The notes under the pieces: generated by a model
Seen by the model: the letters and a program-made list of their open reading frames with translations, nothing else
Told to the model about the DNA's origin: nothing
The model's database searches: none
Origin: JAOTYV01 sp041557595
Lineage (GTDB): Bacteria; Pseudomonadota; Alphaproteobacteria; UBA8366
Length of the DNA: 31,632 bases
NCBI GenBank assembly: GCA_041557595.1
Contig: JBFFGE010000029.1
Span: 1-31,632, forward strand
Reading direction: 5' to 3'
Program-made: the position numbers and the translations under genes
Part shown: one piece after another, positions 16,758 through 24,179 of the stretch
How the letters are laid out: the number at the start of each line of letters is the position of its first letter
How positions within the stretch are numbered: the stretch's first letter is position 1

Positions 16758-18031
16758 CGGTGGAAGATCTGATAGTCGGCAGCATAATCGTCGTGCTTCT
16801 GGTGATTTCGGCGTTTTTTTCCGGATCGGAAACCGCGCTGACTGCGTCGTCCGATCCGCGCATGCACGAACTTGCGCGGCAAGGCAGCCGGCGGGCGCAA
16901 ATCGTTATCGCCCTGCACGACCGGAAGGATCGTTTGATCGGTGCGATTCTATTGGGAAACAATCTCGTCAATATCTTTGCATCGGCGCTCGCGACCACCG
17001 TTATGCTGGATATCTTCGGCGAAGCGGGCGTCGTTTACGCGACGCTGGGGATGACGCTGCTGATCTTGATCTTCGCGGAGGTGATGCCGAAAACCTACGC
17101 GCTCGGCCATTCCGACAACACCGCCTTGATGGTCGCCCCGGTAATCAAGCCGATTGTGTCGGTGCTGGCGCCGGTGACCGCGACCATCAATAAGATCGTG
17201 GAGCTCACGCTGATGGTGTTCGGCAAGCGCACGACGACCGAATTGCTGCAAGCCCACCGCGAAGAGGAATTGCGCGGGGCGATCAATTTGCACAAGGGGA
17301 CCGATCCGGAAATTCGCCAAGAGCGCGAAATGCTGCGCAGCATTCTCGATCTCGACGACGTTGAGGTCTATGAGGTCATGACACATCGCCGCAATGTCGA
17401 AATGATCGACCTGGCGGACTCCAACGCGACGATCCTGGAGCGGGTCGTGAACAGCGCGTATACCCGTCTCCCCCTTTTCCAGGACGAGCCGGACAATATT
17501 GTCGGCGTGCTGCACGCCAAGGCGCTGTTGCGGGAAACGCATGGCGATGCGAGCAAAATCGAGGCCGCGAAAATCTCCGAGATCGCGGCGGATCCCTGGT
17601 TCATTCCCGAAACCACGAGCCTTCTCGATCAGCTCCAGGCGTTTCGCGAACGGCGGGAACATTTCGCGATCGTCGTCGACGAATACGGCGCCTTCATGGG
17701 CGTCGTCACCCTGGAGGACATCCTCGAGGAAATCGTCGGGAACATCGATGACGAACACGATATCGCCATGCCGGGCGTTCGCCCCCAGGCCAGCGGCAGC
17801 TTCATCGTCAACGGGTCGGTCAGCATTCGCGATCTCAACCGGGAATTCGAGTGGTCATTGCCCGACGACGAAGCCACCACGATCGCGGGCTTGGTGCTGC
17901 ACGAAGCGCGAATGATTCCGGAACCGGGACAGGTCTTCGTGTTTTTCGACTTCCGGTTTGAAATTCTCAGACGGCAACGAAATCAAATCACCCTGTTGCG
18001 CCTGACGCCCCAACCGAACGACGAGACCTAG
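16754..18031 (+). CDS. HlyC/CorC family transporter (DUF21, CBS pair, CorC_HlyC domain)
   Basis: This 425-residue protein has a membrane-embedded DUF21 domain (about residues 3-190, with FFSGSETALTASSDPRM at the front). A CBS pair follows at about 205-330 (EVMTHRRNVEMI, FAIVVDEYGAFMGVVTLED), then a CorC_HlyC domain (GSFIVNGSVSIRDLNREF). Members are linked to magnesium or cobalt efflux and resistance, but function differs across the family. The ATG overlaps the aroB stop. The TAG stop at 18029-18031 is the first part of a nested inverted repeat. Confidence 0.94.
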   Translation: MTVEDLIVGSIIVVLLVISAFFSGSETALTASSDPRMHELARQGSRRAQIVIALHDRKDRLIGAILLGNNLVNIFASALATTVMLDIFGEAGVVYATLGMTLLILIFAEVMPKTYALGHSDNTALMVAPVIKPIVSVLAPVTATINKIVELTLMVFGKRTTTELLQAHREEELRGAINLHKGTDPEIRQEREMLRSILDLDDVEVYEVMTHRRNVEMIDLADSNATILERVVNSAYTRLPLFQDEPDNIVGVLHAKALLRETHGDASKIEAAKISEIAADPWFIPETTSLLDQLQAFRERREHFAIVVDEYGAFMGVVTLEDILEEIVGNIDDEHDIAMPGVRPQASGSFIVNGSVSIRDLNREFEWSLPDDEATTIAGLVLHEARMIPEPGQVFVFFDFRFEILRRQRNQITLLRLTPQPNDET

Positions 18032-18083
18032 ATCAACCCGCCTTTCATTGGACTCAATTCAAGATAGAAAAGTGGATCGATTC
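18029..18083 (+). repeat. Nested inverted-repeat element, copy 2 (diverged)
   Basis: The element begins on the G of the CorC TAG stop. The outer arms are GATCAAC (18031-18037) and GTGGATC (18072-18078), with one mismatch. The inner hairpin (GCCTTTCATTG against CAATTCAAGAT) has decayed. Both GANTC sites persist (GACTC 18051-18055, GATTC 18079-18083). The second GC-rich hairpin of the 27384 copy is not conserved here. Confidence 0.8.
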
Positions 18084-18101
18084 TACAATGTAGAGCCGCT
18101 C

Positions 18102-18129
18102 TTGACCGGTTGCGCTGACGCGCTATTTA
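18102..18129 (+). promoter_or_regulatory. Likely promoter of the DUF2889 gene
   Basis: TTGACC at 18102-18107 and TATTTA at 18124-18129 are 16 bases apart, just downstream of the repeat element and about 68 bases before the gene start. This suggests the repeat separates two transcription units. Confidence 0.5.
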
Positions 18130-18196
18130 TCGCACCGCAAAATATATCTCCCATCGGGATTCTCTTCCCCCTCACCCTCCAATGAACGAGGCCGAA

Positions 18197-18775
18197 ATGC
18201 CGCTATCGCCGGCGCGTCCGCGCGACCATTGTCACACCCGGGAAATTACCTGCCGCGGCTACCGCCGGGAAGACGGCTTCTGGGATATCGAAGGTCATCT
18301 GGTCGATACCAAACCGTATGAATTCGCCAGCGAACACCAGGGCGCCACGCCCAGCGGCAGCGCGGTTCACGATATGTGGATCCGCCTGACCATCGACGAC
18401 GATATGGTGATTCAGGCATGCGAAGCGAGCATGGACTCCCAGCCCTACGATGTCTGCTCCGCGATTACGCCGAATTTCGCGAAGCTCGCCGGGATCAAGC
18501 TCGCAAAAGGCTGGATGCGGGAAGCCAACCGGGCGATCGGCGGCATCCACGGTTGCACCCATTTGCGGGAACTCCTGCCGCCGATCGCCACCACGGCGTT
18601 TCAAACCATCTACGGCATGCAGATCAAGGCGGCGCGCGACGCGGGCCTTTCCCGGCCACGGCCGAACAACGGCAAACCGAGGCATATCAACGCATGCCAT
18701 GCCTATCGCGAAGATGGTGAGATCGTGCGGGAAACCTTCCCGGAATACTACACCGGCCGGCACGCCGCCGATTGA
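18197..18775 (+). CDS. DUF2889 domain-containing protein
   Basis: This 192-residue protein is recognised as DUF2889 from MPLSPARPRDHCHTREI followed by CRGYRREDGFWDIEGHL, the CEASMDSQPYDVC segment and GCTHLRELLPP. The family has no known function. The ATG at 18197 is chosen over 18182, because it has GAGG five bases upstream and matches the usual N-terminus. It is preceded by its own promoter-like sequence and converges on bolA with six bases between stop codons. Confidence 0.9.
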   Translation: MPLSPARPRDHCHTREITCRGYRREDGFWDIEGHLVDTKPYEFASEHQGATPSGSAVHDMWIRLTIDDDMVIQACEASMDSQPYDVCSAITPNFAKLAGIKLAKGWMREANRAIGGIHGCTHLRELLPPIATTAFQTIYGMQIKAARDAGLSRPRPNNGKPRHINACHAYREDGEIVRETFPEYYTGRHAAD

Positions 18776-18781
18776 AGCGCG

Positions 18782-19051
18782 CTAATCCTCGGCCGGGGTC
18801 AGTGTCCGCAAGGCGAGCGCGTGGACCGGACCCTCGAGTTCTTCCTTCAGGATGTCGTACACGATGCGCTGCCGCGCCACCCGGTTCTGACCCTCGAAGG
18901 CGTTCGAGACGATCTCGACCGAAAAGTGCGATTCGCCGCCCGGCCGCGCGCCGGCATGGCCCGCATGTTTGTGGGAATCATCGGTAATTTCGAGCCGCGC
19001 CGGCGCCAATGCCGCGGTCAGTTTTTGGTGAATCTTGTCGGCAACGCGCAT
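18782..19051 (-). CDS. bolA: BolA family protein
   Basis: This 89-residue BolA protein carries HSH-type residues (DDSHKHAGHAG) and the family helix (HFSVEIVSNAFEGQNRVARQRIVY). BolA proteins partner with monothiol glutaredoxins in iron-sulfur cluster handling and iron regulation. It is divergent from the J-domain gene, a neighbourhood with cobS-cobT that I recall in other alphaproteobacteria. The 104-base intergenic region contains no clear operator. Confidence 0.95.
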   Translation of the reverse strand: MRVADKIHQKLTAALAPARLEITDDSHKHAGHAGARPGGESHFSVEIVSNAFEGQNRVARQRIVYDILKEELEGPVHALALRTLTPAED

Positions 19052-19155
19052 CGTCGGTCCACCCCGTCAAAGTCGATGCGGGACCATGAATCCAAGGCGT
19101 TTCAGTGTCAACCGGCCACCTTGCCTCGAACCGGCGGAGCCGCCATAGTTGGCGA

Positions 19156-19725
19156 ATGCGTCGATTGGATAAATTTTCAATTGAAACGGACCAGCGGGCG
19201 CCCGATCGGGCGTGCGACGCCCCCGGATGCACCGCCGAAGGGCTCCACCGCGCGCCCCGGTCCCGCGAAACACTCAACCACTTCTTCTGGTTTTGCCTCG
19301 ACCACGTCCGGGAATATAACCGCACGTGGAACTACTGCGCGGGCATGAACGAGCGCGATATCGAGCGCGCGGTTCGGGAGGACACGGTCTGGCGGCGACC
19401 GACATGGCCGCTCGGGAATGGGCGGAAACCGTACGAACGCCAGTTCGGGAATGGAGAATTTCGCGATCCTTTCGATCTTGGCGATGAATTCGGGACCAAG
19501 GATCGCCGGGCGCGGGAGTTGACCCCGGAGCAGCATGCCGATTTCATGGCGTTCCGGACGATGGACCTTGTACCCCCGGTGACCTTGACCCAGCTTAAGA
19601 CGCGTTATAAGGAACTCGTCAAGCGCCACCATCCGGATGTCAACGGCGGCGACAATTCTGCAGAAGAACGGTTGAAGGATATTAACGAGGCTTACACGAC
19701 GCTGAAAAAGAGCCTCGCTGAATAG
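19156..19725 (+). CDS. J-domain protein with a Cys-rich N-terminus
   Basis: This 189-residue protein has a C-terminal J domain (about residues 138-189) with the HPD tripeptide at 159-161, which stimulates DnaK ATPase. The N-terminal part has a possible metal site of Cys20, Cys25, Cys47 and His50 (CDAPGC, FCLDH), followed by VREYNRTWNYCAGM. The client is unknown. It precedes cobS by about 70 bases, so a role in assembling the cobaltochelatase AAA+ complex is an attractive inference but unproven. The ATG at 19156 begins the family-like sequence. Confidence 0.88.
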   Translation: MRRLDKFSIETDQRAPDRACDAPGCTAEGLHRAPRSRETLNHFFWFCLDHVREYNRTWNYCAGMNERDIERAVREDTVWRRPTWPLGNGRKPYERQFGNGEFRDPFDLGDEFGTKDRRARELTPEQHADFMAFRTMDLVPPVTLTQLKTRYKELVKRHHPDVNGGDNSAEERLKDINEAYTTLKKSLAE

Positions 19726-19794
19726 CCCACCGCACAACAAGCGAAATTTATCCCGGTGCGACACCGCGCGCCGGCAAAACGATCGGATTTTATC

Positions 19795-20799
19795 ATGGCG
19801 AACGAACAAGGTCAGGAGCACAGCAAATCCCACGAGCTTGATGCTCCGGACGTTGAGGTTTCGGTCAGACAGACATTCGGGCTGGATGTGGACATGAAAG
19901 TGCCCGGATTTTCGTCCGGTTCGGAATATGTCCCCGATATCGACGAAGCTTATGTCTTCGATCATGACACCACCTTGGCCATTCTTGCGGGCTTTGCCCA
20001 CAACCGGCGCGTCATGATCCAGGGCTATCACGGCACGGGCAAATCGACCCATGTGGAACAGGTCGCGGCGCGCCTCAACTGGCCCTGCATCCGGGTCAAT
20101 CTGGATAGTCATATCAGCCGCATCGATCTGATCGGCAAGGATGCGATCGTCATTCGCGACGGCAAGCAGATTACCGAATTCCGCGAAGGCATCCTGCCGT
20201 GGGCGCTGCAGAATCCGTGCGCGCTGTGTTTCGACGAATATGACGCGGGACGTCCGGACGTCATGTTCGTGATCCAGCGCGTGCTCGAAGTCGACGGCAA
20301 GCTGACCCTGCTGGATCAGAGCCGGGTCATTCGGCCGCACCAGTATTTCCGCATGTTTTCGACCTCGAATACGGTCGGATTGGGCGACACGACCGGCCTC
20401 TATCACGGCACCCAGCAAATCAATCAGGGGCAAATGGACCGGTGGAGCATCGTCACCACCCTGAACTACCTACCCCATGACGAGGAAGTGAAGATCGTCC
20501 TGTCGAAGGCCAAATCCTATGACACCGATGAAGGACGGGAAGTCATCAGCGCCATGGTTGCATGCGCCGACCTGACCCGCGCCGGCTTCGTGAATGGCGA
20601 CATTTCAACGGTCATGTCGCCCCGGACGGTCATCACTTGGGCGGAGAATGCCGAAATTTTCAATGACGTCGGCCTCGCCTTCCGTATGACGTTTCTCAAC
20701 AAATGCGACGAGACCGAACGCCCAGCCGTGGCCGAGTTTTACCAGCGCTGTTTCGGAACCGAACTGCCCGAAACAGGCGTAACCGTCGCAATCTCATAG
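19795..20799 (+). CDS. cobS: Cobaltochelatase subunit CobS
   Basis: This 334-residue AAA+ ATPase works with CobT and CobN to insert cobalt into hydrogenobyrinic acid diamide in aerobic cobalamin synthesis. The Walker A GYHGTGKS is at 77-84, and a Walker B CALCFDEYD and arginine-rich sensor regions follow. The ATG at 19795 is the family-like start (MANEQGQEHSKSHELDAPDV); an upstream one at 19756 is less likely. It is followed by cobT after about 19 bases. The large subunit gene cobN is not in the window. Confidence 0.97.
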   Translation: MANEQGQEHSKSHELDAPDVEVSVRQTFGLDVDMKVPGFSSGSEYVPDIDEAYVFDHDTTLAILAGFAHNRRVMIQGYHGTGKSTHVEQVAARLNWPCIRVNLDSHISRIDLIGKDAIVIRDGKQITEFREGILPWALQNPCALCFDEYDAGRPDVMFVIQRVLEVDGKLTLLDQSRVIRPHQYFRMFSTSNTVGLGDTTGLYHGTQQINQGQMDRWSIVTTLNYLPHDEEVKIVLSKAKSYDTDEGREVISAMVACADLTRAGFVNGDISTVMSPRTVITWAENAEIFNDVGLAFRMTFLNKCDETERPAVAEFYQRCFGTELPETGVTVAIS

Positions 20800-20818
20800 C
20801 CGGAGGCTCCGACCCGCA

Positions 20819-22696
20819 ATGAGCGATGATTCGCCGCTGGAACAATTCAAGCAGGCCACGGCGACAACCATGCGCGCGATCGCCGAACGGGACGAACTCG
20901 AGGTCAGCTTCTCGAACGAGCCGCCGGGGCTGAACGGCGAGCGGGCGCGCGTGCCTTTTCCGAGCCGGGATTTGCCGGTCGAGGAAGTCGCGCAGGTTCG
21001 CGGCGAAGCCGACGCCCTGGCATTACGCTTACGGCATCACGACAGCGCCGTTCATGCGCAAAACATGCCGGGTGGCGACGTCGCCCCCGTGCTGTACGAA
21101 GCGCTGGAAGAGGCGCGATGCGAAGCCCTCGGCAGCCGCCGGATGGTCGGTCTCGGCGAGAATCTCGCCGCGGCGATGGAGCAGCGATACCGCCGGCAAG
21201 GCCTCCACCGCGTCGCCGACCGTACCGAAGCGACGATGCCCGAAGCGGTGCGCTTGTTGGCCCGGGAAAAGCTCACAGGAGCGCCGCCGCCGCGGGCGGC
21301 GCAACATATCTGCGACCTGTGGCGGCCCTGGCTCGAGGAACGCATCGGTCAGGATCTCGCCGAACTCGAAAAACATCTCGAAGACCAGGCCACCTATAGC
21401 CAAGTGGTGCGGCAACTCATTTCCGATCTCAACATCGAACTCGGTGCGGAGACGCCGGCGGACGCCGGCGATGGCGAAGAGGACGCCGACGACGACGCGC
21501 AGGCCGAGGGCGAGCAGGATGGCGAGGGCGGCTCGGACGCCAATGCCGAGGCGATGGCCGAAGCCATGGAATCGGTCCCGGGCGAGGACGAGATGGGCGA
21601 AATGATGCCGGACGATCAGGACGGCGATATGATGCCCAGTTCGGGCAGCGAGGAGCCCGGCGATCCGGGGACGCCGTGGCGACCGGAAAACGACCTGTCG
21701 AATGTCCCGCGGGAAGCGTTCTATCACGCCTATGCGGAGAGTTTCGACGAAGTCGTGCCGGCGGAGATGCTATGCGATCCCGAAGAACTCGCCCGGCTGC
21801 GCCAATTGCTCGACCAGCAACTGCTCCACCTGCAAGGGATGATCGGCAAGCTCGCCAACCGGCTGCAGCGTCGCCTGATGGCGAAGCAGATGCGGTCCTG
21901 GGAGTTCGACCTCGAGGAAGGCCTGCTCGACACCGCGCGGCTCGACCGCGTGGTGACCAACCCGATGCACCCGCTATCCTTCAAGATCGAACACGACATG
22001 GAGTTCCGCGACACGGTCGTGACGCTGCTGATCGACAATTCCGGCTCCATGCGCGGCCGGCCCATCACGATCGCGGCGATGAGCGCCGATATCCTGGCCC
22101 GCACGCTGGAACGCTGCGGCGTGAAGGTGGAAATCCTGGGCTTCACGACCCGCGCCTGGAAAGGCGGCCAGGCGCGCGAGAAGTGGATCGCCGACGGCAA
22201 GCCGTCCAATCCGGGCCGGCTCAACGATTTGCGCCACATCGTCTACAAGGCGGCGGAAGCGCCATGGCGCCGCGCCCGCAAGAATCTGGGGCTGATGCTG
22301 CGCGAGGGGCTCCTGAAGGAAAACATCGACGGCGAGGCCCTGTTGTGGGCGCATGACCGGTTGCAGGCACGTCCGGAGCAACGTCGTGTTCTGATGGTGA
22401 TTTCCGACGGTGCGCCGGTCGACGATTCCACGTTATCGGTCAATCCGGGCAATTACCTTGAGCGCCACCTGCGCGACGTAATCGAGTACATCGAAATCAG
22501 GTCCGACGTCCAATTGGTCGCGATCGGTATCGGCCATGACGTGACCCGCTATTACCGCCGCGCGGTGACGATTGTCGATGTCGACCAGTTGGGCGGCACG
22601 ATGATGGAGCAACTCGCCGATCTGTTCGACGAAGAAAGCGCCCGCGACCGTCCGAAAGCCGCCGGCCGCCGTTCCTCGCCCCGACCGGTACACTAG
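20819..22696 (+). CDS. cobT: Cobaltochelatase subunit CobT
   Basis: This 625-residue partner of CobS has an N-terminal helical region, a long acidic linker at about residues 215-287 (many Asp, Glu, Met), and a C-terminal von Willebrand A domain. The MIDAS motif DNSGSM is at 406-411, with a second acidic site at ISDGAPVDDSTL. It resembles the BchD subunit of magnesium chelatase in layout, but identity as CobT is supported by the adjacent cobS. The TAG stop is followed directly by ATCAACC, matching the repeat family seen elsewhere here. Confidence 0.97.
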   Translation: MSDDSPLEQFKQATATTMRAIAERDELEVSFSNEPPGLNGERARVPFPSRDLPVEEVAQVRGEADALALRLRHHDSAVHAQNMPGGDVAPVLYEALEEARCEALGSRRMVGLGENLAAAMEQRYRRQGLHRVADRTEATMPEAVRLLAREKLTGAPPPRAAQHICDLWRPWLEERIGQDLAELEKHLEDQATYSQVVRQLISDLNIELGAETPADAGDGEEDADDDAQAEGEQDGEGGSDANAEAMAEAMESVPGEDEMGEMMPDDQDGDMMPSSGSEEPGDPGTPWRPENDLSNVPREAFYHAYAESFDEVVPAEMLCDPEELARLRQLLDQQLLHLQGMIGKLANRLQRRLMAKQMRSWEFDLEEGLLDTARLDRVVTNPMHPLSFKIEHDMEFRDTVVTLLIDNSGSMRGRPITIAAMSADILARTLERCGVKVEILGFTTRAWKGGQAREKWIADGKPSNPGRLNDLRHIVYKAAEAPWRRARKNLGLMLREGLLKENIDGEALLWAHDRLQARPEQRRVLMVISDGAPVDDSTLSVNPGNYLERHLRDVIEYIEIRSDVQLVAIGIGHDVTRYYRRAVTIVDVDQLGGTMMEQLADLFDEESARDRPKAAGRRSSPRPVH

Positions 22697-22745
22697 ATCA
22701 ACCTGCCAAACGCCGGCGGGATCGCTAGCCGCCGCCCTTGATCAC
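22694..22745. repeat. Variant stop-codon inverted-repeat element between cobT and the DUF2937 gene
   Basis: The left arm GATCAA begins on the G of the cobT stop; the right arm TTGATC (22738-22743) runs into the TGA stop of the convergent DUF2937 gene. Arm spacing is close to that of the AT-rich copies, but the inner hairpin is CGGCGG/CCGCCG (22714-22719 and 22729-22734). It could act as a terminator for both genes. Confidence 0.55.
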
Positions 22746-23182
22746 GCCTCCTGCACCCGACGGCGGCGGAACAGCAATCCGTATATCATTATCCCCAACA
22801 GGAACCCCGTGGCGGAATACAGCGCCGATTCGGCTGTTATCGGCATCGCCATCCGATACGCCTCCAATGTCGCATCGGCGATCGACCCGTCGATATGCTG
22901 CAGGAATCGGGGGGCGCGCCACCAGGGATCCGCCGTCGCCAACGCCTCGTATGCTTTGATCAGCCGGCCGCGCCGCTCCACGAGGTCGGCAAGGTGCTGC
23001 CCTTCACGCCGTACGGCGGCGTCCTTGCTGGCTTTGAGATGACGCAAATATGTGGCGGTATCCTTGCCGTCGGCGGTCGCCCGGTTGTCGAGCTGCGCCA
23101 CCTGATGGTTCAGTTCCGCCAGATGGCCGCCGAGACGCTGCGCATATTGTTGAAAGAATTCCGGGAATTGCGACAACAACAC
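22742..23182 (-). CDS. DUF2937 family membrane protein, probable 5' frameshift
   Basis: The 146-residue frame starting at a GTG (LLSQFPEFFQQYAQRLGGH) is recognised as DUF2937, a family with one N-terminal and one C-terminal membrane segment. The C-terminal segment is intact (TGFLLGIMIYGLLF). The N-terminal segment is found partly upstream in this frame (FFFVFGLTGA), then hits a stop. In another frame just upstream, a TTG with GGAG at the right distance starts LIRKTIFF. The two frames meet at a run of eight T on the coding strand (23205-23212); removing one T would join them. Either this is a sequencing or assembly error or the gene is disrupted. Function is unknown. Confidence 0.75.
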   Translation of the reverse strand: MLLSQFPEFFQQYAQRLGGHLAELNHQVAQLDNRATADGKDTATYLRHLKASKDAAVRREGQHLADLVERRGRLIKAYEALATADPWWRAPRFLQHIDGSIADATLEAYRMAMPITAESALYSATGFLLGIMIYGLLFRRRRVQEA

Positions 23183-23204
23183 CGCGCCCGTAAGGCCGAA
23201 TACG

Positions 23205-23212
23205 AAAAAAAA
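23205..23212 (-). other. Homopolymer T8 tract at the suspected frameshift
   Basis: Eight consecutive T on the minus strand (A8 on plus) separate the TTG-started segment (start 23228) from the main DUF2937 frame. One base fewer would restore a continuous protein from 23228 to 22742. Confidence 0.6.
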
Positions 23213-23356
23213 TCGTCTTGCGTATCAACGGTGTCTCCGCGGATGTTTCCGGGCGGGCGCGCACTGCCGGGCGCGGCGCCATCGTAGCGCGAACCGGCCG
23301 GTTTGGCGAAGGTTGCATCGCCATGGTCGCGAATGACCGCCGGCGGCGGTTTGGCG

Positions 23357-24016
23357 CTATTTGGTGCCGAACAGGCGATCGCCGGCATCCCCCAGCCCCG
23401 GGACGATATAGGCGTTTTCATTCAAACGCTCATCCAGCGCCGCGGTAAAGATCGGCACCCCGGGTTGGGCGCGTTCGAATTCCCGCACCCCTTCCGGCGC
23501 GCATACCAGCGCCATGAAGCGGATATTCGAGGCGGCATAGCCGTGCCTCGTCAGAACCTCCACGGCGTAGCAGGCGGAATGTCCGGTGGCCAGCATCGGA
23601 TCCGCGAGGATACACAGCCGGTCGGCGGCTTCCGGCAGCTTGACGTAATATTCCACCGGGCGGTGTGTTGCCGGATCGCGGAACAGGCCGATATGGCCTT
23701 CGCGCGCATTCGGCAGCAGCTCCTGCAGCCCCTCCACCATGCCCAGCCCGGCGCGCAATATGGACACGATCACCGGCTTGCGGCCGGACAGGACGGGCGC
23801 CTCCATGGCCGCCACGGGCGTCTCGATCGGCTCCGTCGTCAGCGGCAGGGATCGCGTCAATTCATAGCCCATCAGCAAGGAAATTTCCCGCAGCAGGCGA
23901 CGGAACAATCCGGTCGATGTGTCCTGTCGCCGCATCAGGGTCAATTTGTGTTGAATCAGAGGATGATCGAGCACGAAAAGAGTGTCGAAGTCCGGATGTT
24001 TTTGCATCGGCCGCAT
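23357..24016 (-). CDS. upp: Uracil phosphoribosyltransferase
   Basis: This 219-residue enzyme converts uracil and PRPP to UMP in pyrimidine salvage. The N-terminus HPLIQHKLTLMR, the segment VSILRAGLGM, and the PRPP loop ADPMLATGHSA are typical; a Gly common at one loop position is His here. The ATG at 24016 is chosen because an AGGA lies at good distance and homology begins shortly after; ATG 24007 is close. A longer start at 24130 would run into the intergenic region. It is divergent from the large coiled-coil gene. Confidence 0.97.
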   Translation of the reverse strand: MRPMQKHPDFDTLFVLDHPLIQHKLTLMRRQDTSTGLFRRLLREISLLMGYELTRSLPLTTEPIETPVAAMEAPVLSGRKPVIVSILRAGLGMVEGLQELLPNAREGHIGLFRDPATHRPVEYYVKLPEAADRLCILADPMLATGHSACYAVEVLTRHGYAASNIRFMALVCAPEGVREFERAQPGVPIFTAALDERLNENAYIVPGLGDAGDRLFGTK

Positions 24017-24179
24017 TGGTCCTGCGTGCAAGGTCGGTTGATCATATCGATCGGCGTTCGCCTGTCCAACCCAAGCTTGCACGATGGGATCGTCAACCGA
24101 CGACTGGCCGCTTTCGGATTCGCCGTCCACGCTCTATATTCGCAGCACGTATAGGACACTTTGGCGTAGGGTTATTGCG

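Noticed and set aside
19795..22696. Magnesium chelatase genes bchI-bchD
   Set aside because: The AAA+ plus von Willebrand layout is shared, but the sequence features and the adjacent J-domain and bolA genes fit cobS-cobT; no other photosynthesis gene is present.
24038..24062. GTTGATC near upp as another copy of the repeat
   Set aside because: No paired arm or inner hairpin lies nearby.
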